Source of the DNA: JAPOKJ01 sp031421635
GTDB taxonomy: Bacteria > Pseudomonadota > Gammaproteobacteria > Burkholderiales > Burkholderiaceae_E
NCBI GenBank assembly: GCA_031421635.1
Contig: JANOPA010000113.1
Span: 1 to 64,000, forward strand
Length of the DNA stretch: 64,000 nt
Direction: 5' to 3'
Under the pieces are notes generated by a model. That model saw only the letters and a program-made list of their open reading frames with translations. It searched no databases and had not been told where the DNA came from. Numbering within the stretch: the first letter of the stretch is position 1; every line of letters starts with the position of its first letter. Made by a program: the position numbers and the translations under genes. This document shows, one piece after another, positions 33,943-42,913 of this stretch.

Positions 33943-34908
33943 ATGAGTGACCAGCCTGGCCGGACCTGCCCAATTCGATACTACTATGGAGCCAAGGCCA
34001 TTGCCGGCGCCCCGATGCGGTCGGCCGAGGTGCTTTATGTCATCGGCGGCCTGTATGGCAACGTGTACGCGCTCAGGGCAATTCAGGCGATGATCGCCGA
34101 AGAGTCGGCAAGTGGTGCTCAAGTAATAGCTTGTTTTAATGGAGATTTCAATTGGTTCAATGTTTCCGATCAAGATTTCGTAGAAATTAACCAAGTCGTC
34201 GCGCAACACGACGCCATTGTTGGCAATGTCGAAGCTGAACTGGCCTCAAATGATCTTTCATCGGGCTGTGGTTGCGCTTATCCCGATGAAGTGTCCGACA
34301 TCGTAGTGGAGCGCTCGAATCGCATCTTCGAGCGTCTACACGGCACTGCTTTGAAATTCGAATCGATACGACGGCAGTTTGCTTCGCGACCGATGTTTGC
34401 TCGCTATAAAGTAGGTCAGAGTCAGATCGGCATTGTCCACGGCGACTATGAATCTCTGGCGGGCTGGCGCTTTGATATCGGCGCTCTCAACAAGGCAGAA
34501 GGCGACCACGAGCCTCTACAGCAGGCCTTTCGGCTCGCTGGAGTTGATGTATTCGCGAGTAGCCACACTTGCTTGCCGGTGTTAAAAACCTTCCACGACG
34601 CGACAAAACAAAATAAGTTTGTGCGCGCCGTCATTAACAATGGCACCGCAGGCATGCCAAACTTTTCGCGCACGCGTTACGGCGTTATTACTCGCATTAG
34701 CCTAAAGCCCTCGAAAAAGCACCTTCTGTATTCAGCCCAATTGGGTGAGCTTCATGTCGAGGCTCTTCAGGTAGACTTTGATCAACAAGCATGGAAGCAG
34801 CACTTTCTCGGGAGTTGGCCTCAAGGCTCCGATGCCTACGAGTCGTATTTTGAACGAATTTGCGATGGTCCTGAATTGGCCTTACCGCGAGCTCACGAAA
34901 CCGTTTAG
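33943..34908 (+). CDS. Metallophosphoesterase-like protein with altered first metal motif
   Basis: 321 residues with the order of calcineurin-type phosphoesterase motifs: FNGDFNWF (GD site), QHDAIVGNVEAEL (GN site), IGIVHGDYESLAGW (His site) and FASSHTCLPVL (in place of GHTH). The first motif, normally D-x-H, is here GGLYGN, so two metal ligands are missing; GCGCAYP and NNGTAGMPNF are other conserved-looking segments. It may be a family with a different activity or only one metal. Not linked in an operon with its neighbours. Confidence 0.75.
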   Translation: MSDQPGRTCPIRYYYGAKAIAGAPMRSAEVLYVIGGLYGNVYALRAIQAMIAEESASGAQVIACFNGDFNWFNVSDQDFVEINQVVAQHDAIVGNVEAELASNDLSSGCGCAYPDEVSDIVVERSNRIFERLHGTALKFESIRRQFASRPMFARYKVGQSQIGIVHGDYESLAGWRFDIGALNKAEGDHEPLQQAFRLAGVDVFASSHTCLPVLKTFHDATKQNKFVRAVINNGTAGMPNFSRTRYGVITRISLKPSKKHLLYSAQLGELHVEALQVDFDQQAWKQHFLGSWPQGSDAYESYFERICDGPELALPRAHETV

Positions 34909-35135
34909 GAAAGGGACAGCCCCAGACCAACTTTCGGCTCGTAAAAATGCTGCTTGAGGAGCGCTTCAATAACGTGCGCCGTGCACTTCTTCAGTTCGCG
35001 TGGTCCTGTCTCAGGTAAAATGCTCATCGGAATACCACTCACCCCCTCACGGCGCCGAGACTTAGGCAAGGCCACAGTGCCTCATCTATGACCCGCTCCG
35101 TAGAATCGTCTTAGCCTACATTCCCACCGCCCTCA

Positions 35136-36086
35136 ATGGCTGCTCCAACGTCCATTCCTGTTTCAACACCGCTCGCTCACCTTAACGGCGTTCGCCCCAC
35201 TGCCCCGCTATGGTTTGAAGAGGCTCTGGCGATGGCGCCAAGGCGGGCTCTATGCGCGGTTCAAAACGCAAGCATTGAAACGCTGGCCTGGGGAACACCT
35301 GGTCGGCCCGGTGTGTTGCTGATGCATGGCAACTCTGCGCATGCCGATTGGTACAGCTATATCGCCCCACTTCTAGCCAAAGATTATTTCGTGGTAGCCC
35401 TATCATTTTCGGGCATGGGCGGCTCGAGCTGGCGTGCCCATTACTCAGTGGCCCAGTGGGCGGATGAAGCAATTGCCGTGGCAGAGGTCAGCGGTCTTTT
35501 TGACTCCCCGGTCAAACCCGTCTTCGTAGGGCATTCCTTTGGTGGCTTTCCGGTGATGAATGTCACTTCTCGCTTCGGCGAACGACTGCGCCTTGCCGTG
35601 ATCGCCGACACACCGATTCGCACCCGTGAGGAACGCGGACAAAGATTGGACGAGCGCCCGCGCCTTGAATTCAAGCCGCATCGTATTTACGCCAGCCCTG
35701 AGGAAGCGATTGCCCGTTTTCGCCTTTTGCCTGCGCAAGCTTGTTCGAACCTGTACATTCTGGATCATATTGCCCGCACATCCCTTAGACCTACATCCCC
35801 AGAAGGTGGCAATGGATCGGGGTGGACTTGGAAGTTTGACCCAGGCTTATTTCAAAGCTTCAAGATGGGTAAACCCGGCGCCGATCTGCTTCGGTCACGC
35901 TGCCCGGTGGCTTGGCTCAATGGCGCGCGCTCAGGACTCATTGACGACAAAGTTCGCGCCAATATTCAAACCTATTCTCCGCCGGGCACGGAAGTATTAG
36001 AAGTGCCCGATGCGGACCACCATCTGATGATTGATCAACCTCTGGCGTTCAACGAAGCGCTACGCGGACTTCTGTCGCGGTATTGA
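35136..36086 (+). CDS. Alpha/beta hydrolase
   Basis: 316-residue alpha/beta hydrolase. Oxyanion segment LMHGNSAHADW (HGNS), nucleophile elbow VFVGHSFGGFP (Ser in GHSFG), acid likely in VAWLNGARSGLIDD and base His in PDADHHLMIDQP. The cap region about residues 155-230 is Arg-rich. Substrate not predictable. Its TGA overlaps the TTG start of dacB, so the two are probably co-transcribed. No signal peptide; cytoplasmic. Confidence 0.85.
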   Translation: MAAPTSIPVSTPLAHLNGVRPTAPLWFEEALAMAPRRALCAVQNASIETLAWGTPGRPGVLLMHGNSAHADWYSYIAPLLAKDYFVVALSFSGMGGSSWRAHYSVAQWADEAIAVAEVSGLFDSPVKPVFVGHSFGGFPVMNVTSRFGERLRLAVIADTPIRTREERGQRLDERPRLEFKPHRIYASPEEAIARFRLLPAQACSNLYILDHIARTSLRPTSPEGGNGSGWTWKFDPGLFQSFKMGKPGADLLRSRCPVAWLNGARSGLIDDKVRANIQTYSPPGTEVLEVPDADHHLMIDQPLAFNEALRGLLSRY

Positions 36087-37603
36087 TAACTCGTCGCCCC
36101 CACCCCTTGCATTCCTCTTTAAAAATTCTTTGTAAGATTGTCCTATTCGCTTCGATCTTTGTAGCGGACGCCGACATCTCAAAGGCGTACGCCGAGAGTA
36201 ACGCCACTCTGAAACTCCCCGCGCCATTCGATGCCTTCAGGCGAGCGGGAATTCCACTTGCCGACGTCAGCCTTTACGCAGTGCCGGTAGAGCAAGGCGA
36301 GCCCGTCATTGCTCACAACGCCGAAAGCCCATTTATTTTGGCCTCAACCGCAAAATTGTTGACAGCCATGGCAGCGCTGGACATTCTCGGGCCGAGCTAT
36401 CGATGGCGAACCACGGCCTTTCTCAACGGGCAGCTTGTGGAAGGTGTCTTGACCGGCGACCTGTTAATTGTCGGCGGAGGTGATCCTATGTTAAGTAGCG
36501 ACAAGCTGGTTTCATGGTTTCAGGTTATGCAAAAGCGCGGCCTGAAGCAAATCGTCGGCAACATTGTTCTTGATCGTCGTCAATTTGCATTCGCGGAGGG
36601 CGACCATGTCAATACGCCCGTACCGGTCTGGCACAACCCCCACCATGCCCAGCCAAACGCATTGGTGATCGATGAAGGGGTCGTCAAGGTCAATATTGCG
36701 CCCGGCCCGCAAGGAAAAACTATTTTGCTCGAACCGGCTATCGAGGGTATCGATATTGTCGATCAGACCAAGACCATCGCAAGATGTAGTGCCGTGCGAA
36801 AACCTATAGAGATTGAATTCGAAGAATCGAGTCAAAATCATAGGCTCTTGGTCAGCGGTGAATGGGCGCAGGATTGTCCGCCCTACAAGCTGGCAACCTC
36901 GCCGTGGGACCAAACCGAGTTTTCTCGCGCTGCGATCTTGGCGGCCTGGATAAAGTCGGGTGGCAAACTCTCAGGTGCGGTTGTGGAGGCTCCACCACCG
37001 GTCAAGCCTGTGAAGAGCAAGCGTCCGATGAAAGCTGCGAAGACTCCGAAACCACGCAAACCATTTTCGGCAATCGACTCGAAACCCCTCGTAGAATCGG
37101 TTCGAGAAACCAATAAGTGGAGCAACAATTTGATCAGCAGGCATTTGCTGCTGTCGCTGAGCAAGGACTTTCCGCGAGAAGTTGCAACCCTTCAAAATGC
37201 AAAGCAAGTACTCGCCCAGTGGCTGCTCCAAAAAGGCATCACGGCCGAGGATGTGACCCTGGAGAACGGATCAGGCTTATCTCGCAATGAACGAGCCAAA
37301 GCGCGTACTTTCGCAGCTCTATTGAAAGAAGCTTGGAGTGCCAAGTACCACAAAGACTTTAAGGACAGTTTTCCGATTGTGGGTGTGGACGGCACCATGG
37401 GCAGCCGATTGAAGCGCTCGCTAGCCACCGGTAAAGCCTTGATCAAGACGGGCACCCTCAACGATGTTCGCTCTGTAGCCGGCTATGTGACCACTAAAGA
37501 CAATAAGACTTACGCCATGGTAGCCATTGTGAACCATCCTCATGCAAGTCGCGCGGTGCCGGCACTGGATTTCTTTATCGAATGGTTACAGGCGACGCCT
37601 TAG
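36083..37603 (+). CDS. dacB: D-alanyl-D-alanine carboxypeptidase/endopeptidase (PBP4, DacB)
   Basis: Periplasmic class C penicillin-binding protein that trims or cuts peptidoglycan cross-links. N-terminal signal (KILCKIVLFASIFVADA) followed by the catalytic tetrad motif ASTAKLL (SxxK, about residue 90), the inserted domains with GDLLIVGGGDP, the second motif WSNNLISR (SxN) and KTG in LIKTGTLNDVRSVAGYV. A Lys/Pro-rich insert (about 310-330, KPVKSKRPMKAAKTPKPRK) is unusual and may be a flexible linker. 506 residues. Start is TTG 36083 (TTGA overlap with the hydrolase stop). Confidence 0.92.
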   Translation: MITRRPHPLHSSLKILCKIVLFASIFVADADISKAYAESNATLKLPAPFDAFRRAGIPLADVSLYAVPVEQGEPVIAHNAESPFILASTAKLLTAMAALDILGPSYRWRTTAFLNGQLVEGVLTGDLLIVGGGDPMLSSDKLVSWFQVMQKRGLKQIVGNIVLDRRQFAFAEGDHVNTPVPVWHNPHHAQPNALVIDEGVVKVNIAPGPQGKTILLEPAIEGIDIVDQTKTIARCSAVRKPIEIEFEESSQNHRLLVSGEWAQDCPPYKLATSPWDQTEFSRAAILAAWIKSGGKLSGAVVEAPPPVKPVKSKRPMKAAKTPKPRKPFSAIDSKPLVESVRETNKWSNNLISRHLLLSLSKDFPREVATLQNAKQVLAQWLLQKGITAEDVTLENGSGLSRNERAKARTFAALLKEAWSAKYHKDFKDSFPIVGVDGTMGSRLKRSLATGKALIKTGTLNDVRSVAGYVTTKDNKTYAMVAIVNHPHASRAVPALDFFIEWLQATP

Positions 37604-37609
37604 GAGAGA

Positions 37610-38236
37610 CTACGTGCGCCAGCCAGGGGGGAGGTGTATCAGATCCTGCGGTTCGTCAATATCATGAAGCTCAGGAAAAACTTCGAAGCGCCATTGAAGT
37701 GATTGAAACTTTGCGATAGTCTCTCGCAAGACGGTATGGGTACTCCAAGCAATATCTTGAAAGACTGAGGCGTCATAGCGCGTCATCCCGATCGCCGGGT
37801 ACCCACCATCCGTAGCAGCAGCGATGACTGCGTCATTGCTTAGCATCGCGCGCGCCATTACGCGTAGGTAGTGTGCATCACATGTTGGGCAATCGGTTCC
37901 GATCAGCAAGACGTCCTCTCCAGCCGAAATGACTCGTGCACAGGCACGGGCCATTCGCTCACCAAGATCGCCGTCACCTTGATCCGTAACTAAAACCTCC
38001 GCCGGAATGCCCAATGTGGACCAAATCGGATGAGCGAAGGGCGATGCACAAAGCTCGACTGGGCCAAGATCTGCCTCGACTGCCTTCGCCAAACTGTGAT
38101 CGAGCATGCGCCGCGCTAAAGCGGCCGCACCGAGCGCCCCCAGTGCGGGAATCATCCTGGTCTTAGCAATTCCGGCAAGGGGCGCCTTGGCCAAGATGAC
38201 GATACGAACGGGGCGCTGCGGCCAGGAGATTTTCAA
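37610..38236 (-). CDS. TIGR04282-type (DUF2064) glycosyltransferase, arsenosugar-associated
   Basis: 208-residue nucleotide-sugar/CofC-like transferase fold. Motifs: VILAKAPLAGIAKTRMIPALG (nucleotide-binding loop), GDLGERMARA, LLIGTDCPTCDAHYL, AATDGGYPAIGM. The family is found almost always next to a TIGR04283 protein and radical SAM ArsS, and the assumed job is sugar handling in arsenosugar or related arsenolipid synthesis; no direct proof in this organism. It ends 6 bp from dacB (convergent) and starts 5 bp before the TIGR04283 stop on the same strand. Confidence 0.85.
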   Translation of the reverse strand: MKISWPQRPVRIVILAKAPLAGIAKTRMIPALGALGAAALARRMLDHSLAKAVEADLGPVELCASPFAHPIWSTLGIPAEVLVTDQGDGDLGERMARACARVISAGEDVLLIGTDCPTCDAHYLRVMARAMLSNDAVIAAATDGGYPAIGMTRYDASVFQDIAWSTHTVLRETIAKFQSLQWRFEVFPELHDIDEPQDLIHLPPGWRT

Positions 38237-38241
38237 GCTTC

Positions 38242-38925
38242 TTATCGATGATAAAGTTTGGCAAGTTTTTCAGGATCGGCACCCAAAAAATAAGCTGAAC
38301 GCAAGCCCCACATCAGGAAGATCGTGCGCCACACACCATTGTTTTCCCAACGTCGGCCGGAAGTGATGACTTTTTGGTAGAGACAAATCGGTCGACTTTT
38401 AGCCTTGATACGTTTCGAGAATTCAATGTCTTCCATGAGGGCCTGCTGAGGAAATCCACCCATCCCCTGAAACACCTGTCGACGCACGAAAATTGCTTGA
38501 TCACCGGTAGCAATCCCGGACCATGCCGACCGAATATTCATCATCATCGCGATCACTTTGAGCATCTTTGAGGTTCCAGCAATGCGAACATTAAAGCGAC
38601 CCCAATGGCGCAGATCATCTTCAATAGCCTTGAAAATAATTTGATCCGCTTGATCGGGCAATTGTGTGTCAGCATGCAAAAAAAGAAGAATCTCTCCGTT
38701 CGCTGCCTGTGCGCCCTGATTCATTTGTGCGGCGCGACCTCGCTCAGACATTAAAACCTTAAACCCGGCACTGCGTGCAATGGCCACAGTATCGTCTTGG
38801 CTCCCTCCATCGACCAGGAGTATTTCACAGGCGCGTTGTTGGTAAACAAGCAACTGAGCGAGGATCTCCGGAAGATGAGCCGCCTCATTGAAGACCGGAA
38901 CAATAATGGACAAGCGAACCACCAT
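38242..38925 (-). CDS. TIGR04283-type family 2 glycosyltransferase, arsenosugar-associated
   Basis: 227-residue GT-A glycosyltransferase: N-terminal LSIIVPVFNEAAHLPEILAQ, acceptor/donor motifs LLVDGGSQDDTVAIA (DGGSxD) and FLHADTQLP (the DxD-like site), then GDQAIFVRRQVFQGMGGFP. It lies between the ArsS gene and the TIGR04282 gene, 30 bp and 5 bp apart, forming a three-gene unit. Expected to transfer a sugar in arsenosugar metabolism; substrate by inference from context only. Confidence 0.87.
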   Translation of the reverse strand: MVVRLSIIVPVFNEAAHLPEILAQLLVYQQRACEILLVDGGSQDDTVAIARSAGFKVLMSERGRAAQMNQGAQAANGEILLFLHADTQLPDQADQIIFKAIEDDLRHWGRFNVRIAGTSKMLKVIAMMMNIRSAWSGIATGDQAIFVRRQVFQGMGGFPQQALMEDIEFSKRIKAKSRPICLYQKVITSGRRWENNGVWRTIFLMWGLRSAYFLGADPEKLAKLYHR

Positions 38926-38955
38926 TAATACGCTCCTTGGGAGCGCCTTGTCAGC

Positions 38956-39924
38956 TTAATTGAGTGCACCGCCACAGCTAGACCCTGAACCTGCCGTGCA
39001 TCCAAAGCAATGGTCGGCCACGCGAATCTCCTGCCCCTGAGGGTCAGTCTGAAGCAAATCTTTCAAGTGAGGTCGGCCTCGAACTGGATTCAAGATTGGG
39101 GAAGGGAGTCCTAGCTGCTGATTGAAATCGCAGTCGTACAAATAGCCCTGCCAATCCACGCTTAGCAGGCTCTTGCACATCACCTGTGGCAAGGTCGACT
39201 CGTTGTAGTTGGCTTTAAGTAAATCCATATAGGGCTTGAACTGCCCTTTCGATACCAAGGTTGATCCGAATCGCTGGATGGGCATATTAGCGAGCGCGAA
39301 AAGCTCATTGAACTCAATGCCAAAGTGCTCCTTCAGTTCGCGCTTGTAGTCGGCCTGGAGCTGGTCCTGAGCCGGAGGTAAAACAGCGCCCTGTGGGTTG
39401 TAAACAAGATTTAAAACAAGACCCGTACCGGCTTTGCCATAGCCCAAGCTATTGAGCTTTTGAAGCGCAACAATACTCTTATCAAAAACGCCGGCGCCGC
39501 GCTGGCGGTCGACATTCTCAAGGGAATAGCAGGGTAAGGAGGCCACCACTTCCACCCGGTACTCAGCCAAAAACTCGGCGAGTGTTTCTTGGCCAGGTTC
39601 AAATAGAATTGTAAGATTGCAGCGGTCAATCACTTTGACACCGAGTGCACTCGCCGCTTTGATCAGATCCCGAAAGCCTTCATGCAACTCGGGCGCGCCG
39701 CCGGTGAGATCGAGAGTGGTGATGCCACGCGCTTTCAGTACATTTGGAATCAGTGCGAGCGTATCGCTATCCATCATTTCGGTGCGATTGGGTCCGGCAT
39801 TGACGTGGCAATGCAGACAAGACTGATTGCACTTGTAGCCAATATTGACTTGCAAGGTGCTTAAACGACCTCTTTGGATGGCTGGAAAATCACTCACTTG
39901 CAGAAGCGGCAGGGTTGCGTGCAC
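38956..39924 (-). CDS. arsS: Arsenosugar biosynthesis radical SAM protein ArsS
   Basis: 322-residue radical SAM enzyme (TIGR04167). Cluster motif CNQSCLHCHVNAGPNR near residue 33, LDLTGGAPELHEGF, CKSLLSVDWQGYLYDCDFNQ and the Cys-rich end HCFGCTAGSGSSCGGALN. Some relatives have selenocysteine in the tail; here it is a Cys (TGT). ArsS joins a 5'-deoxyadenosyl group to methylated arsenic in arsenosugar formation. It is first gene of a minus-strand unit arsS-TIGR04283-TIGR04282; the usual partner arsM (arsenite methyltransferase) is not in the window. Confidence 0.92.
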   Translation of the reverse strand: MHATLPLLQVSDFPAIQRGRLSTLQVNIGYKCNQSCLHCHVNAGPNRTEMMDSDTLALIPNVLKARGITTLDLTGGAPELHEGFRDLIKAASALGVKVIDRCNLTILFEPGQETLAEFLAEYRVEVVASLPCYSLENVDRQRGAGVFDKSIVALQKLNSLGYGKAGTGLVLNLVYNPQGAVLPPAQDQLQADYKRELKEHFGIEFNELFALANMPIQRFGSTLVSKGQFKPYMDLLKANYNESTLPQVMCKSLLSVDWQGYLYDCDFNQQLGLPSPILNPVRGRPHLKDLLQTDPQGQEIRVADHCFGCTAGSGSSCGGALN

Positions 39925-40112
39925 GTGCTTTCTCTTTCTAACTTAGCGTATTCTTGGATGAAACATCGTTTAGTTTCGCCGGTATTCCTAGGCGAACCCA
40001 CGTACAGTTCCCCGAAAGGGAACCTGGAGATCATTGTAGTCGAGCCTGTACGATTCGCCTTACCAAAGGCCGCCCGTATGGCTCCACCCTCGTGCTTTAC
40101 AACCTCACTTTC

Positions 40113-40982
40113 ATGTCTCAAGCCACAAGAATCGAGAATTACCCCGAACACATCCACACCCTTGAGGATCTAACGACGCTAGACCTGATCTCGACAAAAC
40201 ACGTCTTGCCGTTCGAAAACGGACAACTTGTATTTAGATCTTGGGGACAAGGAAAACCCGTGGTGTTGCTACATGGCGGCTCGGGCAGTTGGAACCATTG
40301 GGTGCGCAATATCAGGGCCTTGGTCGCGCATGGTCGCGAGGTTTGGATTCCCGACATGCCTGGGTTCGGAGAATCCACGGCGCCTCGAGTAGGGCAGGAT
40401 GCGGACGTTTTGCCTAAACCCTTGGAGAACGCACTCGATCAACTGATTGGTGATCGAGTCATTGACCTAGTCGGTTTTTCCTTCGGAAGCATGGTGGCTG
40501 CCTTGATCGCCCAAGACCGGCCGCAACAGATCGGCAAGCTGGTGCTTATGGGCGCACCCGCCTTGGGAGTCAATGGCAAGCGGCCCTTTGCCTTAAGGCC
40601 CTGGCTCGACACTCCAGAGGGCGCACAACGCGACTTGATTCATCGCCACAACTTGAGTGTGCTGATGTTTTCCCGTACCGAGGCCGTCGACGAACTTTCG
40701 GTGGCCCTCCATGGCATGAACCTGGCCCGAGATCGTATGCAACGGCGTCGCCTAGCCTATAGTGACATTTTGCTTCGAACCATCCAAGCCATTGATACGC
40801 CCATTCACGGCATTTGGGGACGAGAGGACGTTTTGTACCGAGGTCGAGAAGACGCGCTAGCAACTCAGCTCGCAACGGCAGGTAACTTGCAGTCCCTGAC
40901 ATTCATTGCACACGCCGGTCACTGGGTACAGTATGAAGATTCGACCAGCGTCGACCTAGCGCTCCAATCAGCCCTAGGGTGA
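40113..40982 (+). CDS. Alpha/beta hydrolase
   Basis: 289-residue alpha/beta hydrolase in the style of meta-cleavage-product hydrolases or esterases. HGGSGSW oxyanion motif, nucleophile elbow LVGFSFGSMVAAL (Ser in GFSFG), acid Asp probably in GIWGREDVLYRG, base His in IAHAGHWVQYED. I start at ATG 40113 (MSQATRIENYPEH); the frame is open to 39954 but that part is Arg/Gly-poorly ordered and lies in the promoter side of arsS. Function unknown; divergent from arsS. Confidence 0.82.
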   Translation: MSQATRIENYPEHIHTLEDLTTLDLISTKHVLPFENGQLVFRSWGQGKPVVLLHGGSGSWNHWVRNIRALVAHGREVWIPDMPGFGESTAPRVGQDADVLPKPLENALDQLIGDRVIDLVGFSFGSMVAALIAQDRPQQIGKLVLMGAPALGVNGKRPFALRPWLDTPEGAQRDLIHRHNLSVLMFSRTEAVDELSVALHGMNLARDRMQRRRLAYSDILLRTIQAIDTPIHGIWGREDVLYRGREDALATQLATAGNLQSLTFIAHAGHWVQYEDSTSVDLALQSALG

Positions 40983-41050
40983 GACCCTCGTTTGATCACG
41001 CGTTTTGATACACTCAGCTCCCTACTTCAACCGTCCTTCTCAGACTCCCA

Positions 41051-42496
41051 ATGACCGCCCTGCTCGCTTTTGTGATTGCCTATTTGATCGGCACCTTGCT
41101 CATCGGCGTTTACGCGGGCACCCGTGTGAAAAGCTCCACAGATTTCGCTCTGGCCGGACGCAGCCTGCCTTTAATTATGGTCGTCACGACCACGTTTGCA
41201 ACTTGGTTCGGAGCAGAAACCGTGCTCGGGATCAGTGCGAAGTTCGTGAGTGGCGGCCTGGGAAGCGTGATTGAAGACCCGTTTGGCGCCTCCATGTGCC
41301 TCATTTTTGTAGGGCTGTTCTTCGCAGGCAAGCTCTACAAAATGAATCTTCTGACGATTGGTGACTTCTACCGGCAGCGCTACGGAAAAACCGTGGAAAT
41401 CTTGTGCTCGGTGGCCATTATTTTGTCCTATCTAGGCTGGGTCGCCGCTCAGATCACTGCGCTCGGCTTAGTGTTCAGCATCGTAAGTCAGGGTGCGATT
41501 AGCCCAGAGGTAGGCATGGCAATTGGTACGGCCTCGATCCTGGTGTACGTGATGTTTGGGGGCATGTTAGCGGTAGCCTGGACCGATTTTATTCAAATGA
41601 TTACCCTGGTCATGGGTCTATCGATCATCGCCTACCTGGCCAGTGAGGCCGCAGGCGGGGCTGGCAAGGTGCTCGCCTTGGCGAGTGAGCGCGACTTGTT
41701 CAAAATACTTCCCGAGCCCAAGCTTAAAGACGTCATGTTCTTCATTGCCGCGGCGATCACCATGATGCTAGGTTCGATTCCTCAGCAAGACGTGTTTCAA
41801 AGAGTCATGTCCGCTAAAAACGTTAAGACGGCACAACGCGGGGCAGTGATAGGAGGGCTGTGCTATTTGGCTTTCGCATTTGTACCAATGTTTACAGTAC
41901 TGTGCGCAGTCTTGGTGATGCCTGAAGAAACCACGCAGCTCCTTGCCAGCGATCCGCAAAAAGTTCTACCTACACTCATTTTGAAGACCATGCCCTTCGC
42001 TGCACAGGTTATCTTCTTTGGGGCACTGCTTTCAGCGATTCAATCCTGCGCCTCAGCCACCTTGCTGGCCCCTTCAACAAGCTTTATTGAAAACATATAC
42101 AAGAACTTCAAACCCAAGCTCACCGACCGGGAAGAGTTATTCGGGTTCCGCGTCGCTCTACTGGTTTTTACCGGGGCTGTTCTTAGCTACGCGATCGTGA
42201 TGCGCGGCACCCCAATTTATGAGATGGTCTCGAGCGCTTATCAGGTCACCTTGGTCTCTGCATTCCTGCCCCTTACATGCGGGCTCTATTGGAAGCGAGC
42301 TACCGCACAGGGTGCTCTCGCGTCCATCATTTTGGGCATTGGCACTTGGCTCATTGTATTGCTCTCACCCCTTGGTGGTCACTTACCAGCGCCACTCGCG
42401 GGCTTGGTGATGGCCGGAGCGGGAATGCTTTTCGGATCACTCATGACTCAGCGCAATGATTTAATGCTCAAGGGCTCAGCGGCGACTCACTCATAG
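41051..42496 (+). CDS. Sodium:solute symporter family protein
   Basis: 481-residue Na+-coupled uptake carrier of the SSS family (LeuT fold), about 13 helices. GTRVKSSTDFALAGRSLPL (family start), TFATWFGAETVLGISAKF, SYLGWVAAQITALGLVFSI, ITMMLGSIPQQDVFQRVMSA. Substrate unpredictable (proline, carboxylate, sugar types are all in this family). It starts 68 bp after the hydrolase gene, so the two could form an operon. Its TAG overlaps by 6 bp the end of the broken GNAT gene on the other strand. Confidence 0.9.
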   Translation: MTALLAFVIAYLIGTLLIGVYAGTRVKSSTDFALAGRSLPLIMVVTTTFATWFGAETVLGISAKFVSGGLGSVIEDPFGASMCLIFVGLFFAGKLYKMNLLTIGDFYRQRYGKTVEILCSVAIILSYLGWVAAQITALGLVFSIVSQGAISPEVGMAIGTASILVYVMFGGMLAVAWTDFIQMITLVMGLSIIAYLASEAAGGAGKVLALASERDLFKILPEPKLKDVMFFIAAAITMMLGSIPQQDVFQRVMSAKNVKTAQRGAVIGGLCYLAFAFVPMFTVLCAVLVMPEETTQLLASDPQKVLPTLILKTMPFAAQVIFFGALLSAIQSCASATLLAPSTSFIENIYKNFKPKLTDREELFGFRVALLVFTGAVLSYAIVMRGTPIYEMVSSAYQVTLVSAFLPLTCGLYWKRATAQGALASIILGIGTWLIVLLSPLGGHLPAPLAGLVMAGAGMLFGSLMTQRNDLMLKGSAATHS

Positions 42497-42861
42497 CTTC
42501 AGCGCCCAATACTGGCCCACGAGGTCTTTCCCGAAAGAGTGGTGCTGCTCTTGAGAAATCAGTTTGAAGCCCTCAGCGACTCGGGCTCGACATAAAGTAG
42601 TCTAAGCTTGGCCACATATTTGGACTGCCGCACTAGAAAAACTGAGCCAAGAATTTTCCCATCACGCTCAGCAATCCAGCAACGCTCAAACTCAGGTTTG
42701 AATTTGAGAATAAAACGTGCGCCGATCTCCGCGACTAGTGCCTCGAAGGTGCCATCCCAGCCATACTCTTCCGCATACAGCATGCCTTGACGTCGAGCCA
42801 CCCAGCCAATATCACCAATTTGGTGGGGTCGTAGAGTCACTTCAGAACCCAAAGAATTCAT
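42491..42861 (-). pseudogene. GNAT acetyltransferase gene with an internal out-of-frame deletion
   Basis: The N-terminal 92 residues fit a GNAT acetyltransferase (LRPHQIGDIGWVARRQGML, EEYGWDGTFEALV, CWIAERDGKILGSVFLVR, AKLRLLYVEPE). The sense then breaks; the running frame ends at TGA 42559 after ESLRASN. In another frame, about 42577 down to TGA 42491, the family C-terminus follows: GFKLISQEQHHSFGKDLVGQ, then YWALKL. The acetyl-CoA-binding loop and helix (about 45 residues) between the two parts are gone, so activity is lost. It overlaps the symporter end by 6 bp. Confidence 0.82.
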
Positions 42862-42913
42862 CTTAAAATCCGCTTTTGTCAGATCGCGTTAAGAGGCAGG
42901 CTAAACTTGCGCC

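Noticed and set aside
38956..39020. Selenocysteine in the ArsS tail
   Set aside because: The position known to hold Sec in some relatives is a TGT Cys codon here.
39954..40112. 53-codon N-terminal extension of the hydrolase at 40113
   Set aside because: Lies in the divergent promoter side of arsS, no ribosome site, and does not resemble an alpha/beta hydrolase N-terminus.
42862..42913. Fluoride riboswitch before crcB
   Set aside because: Only 52 bp between genes and no crcB-motif pattern visible.
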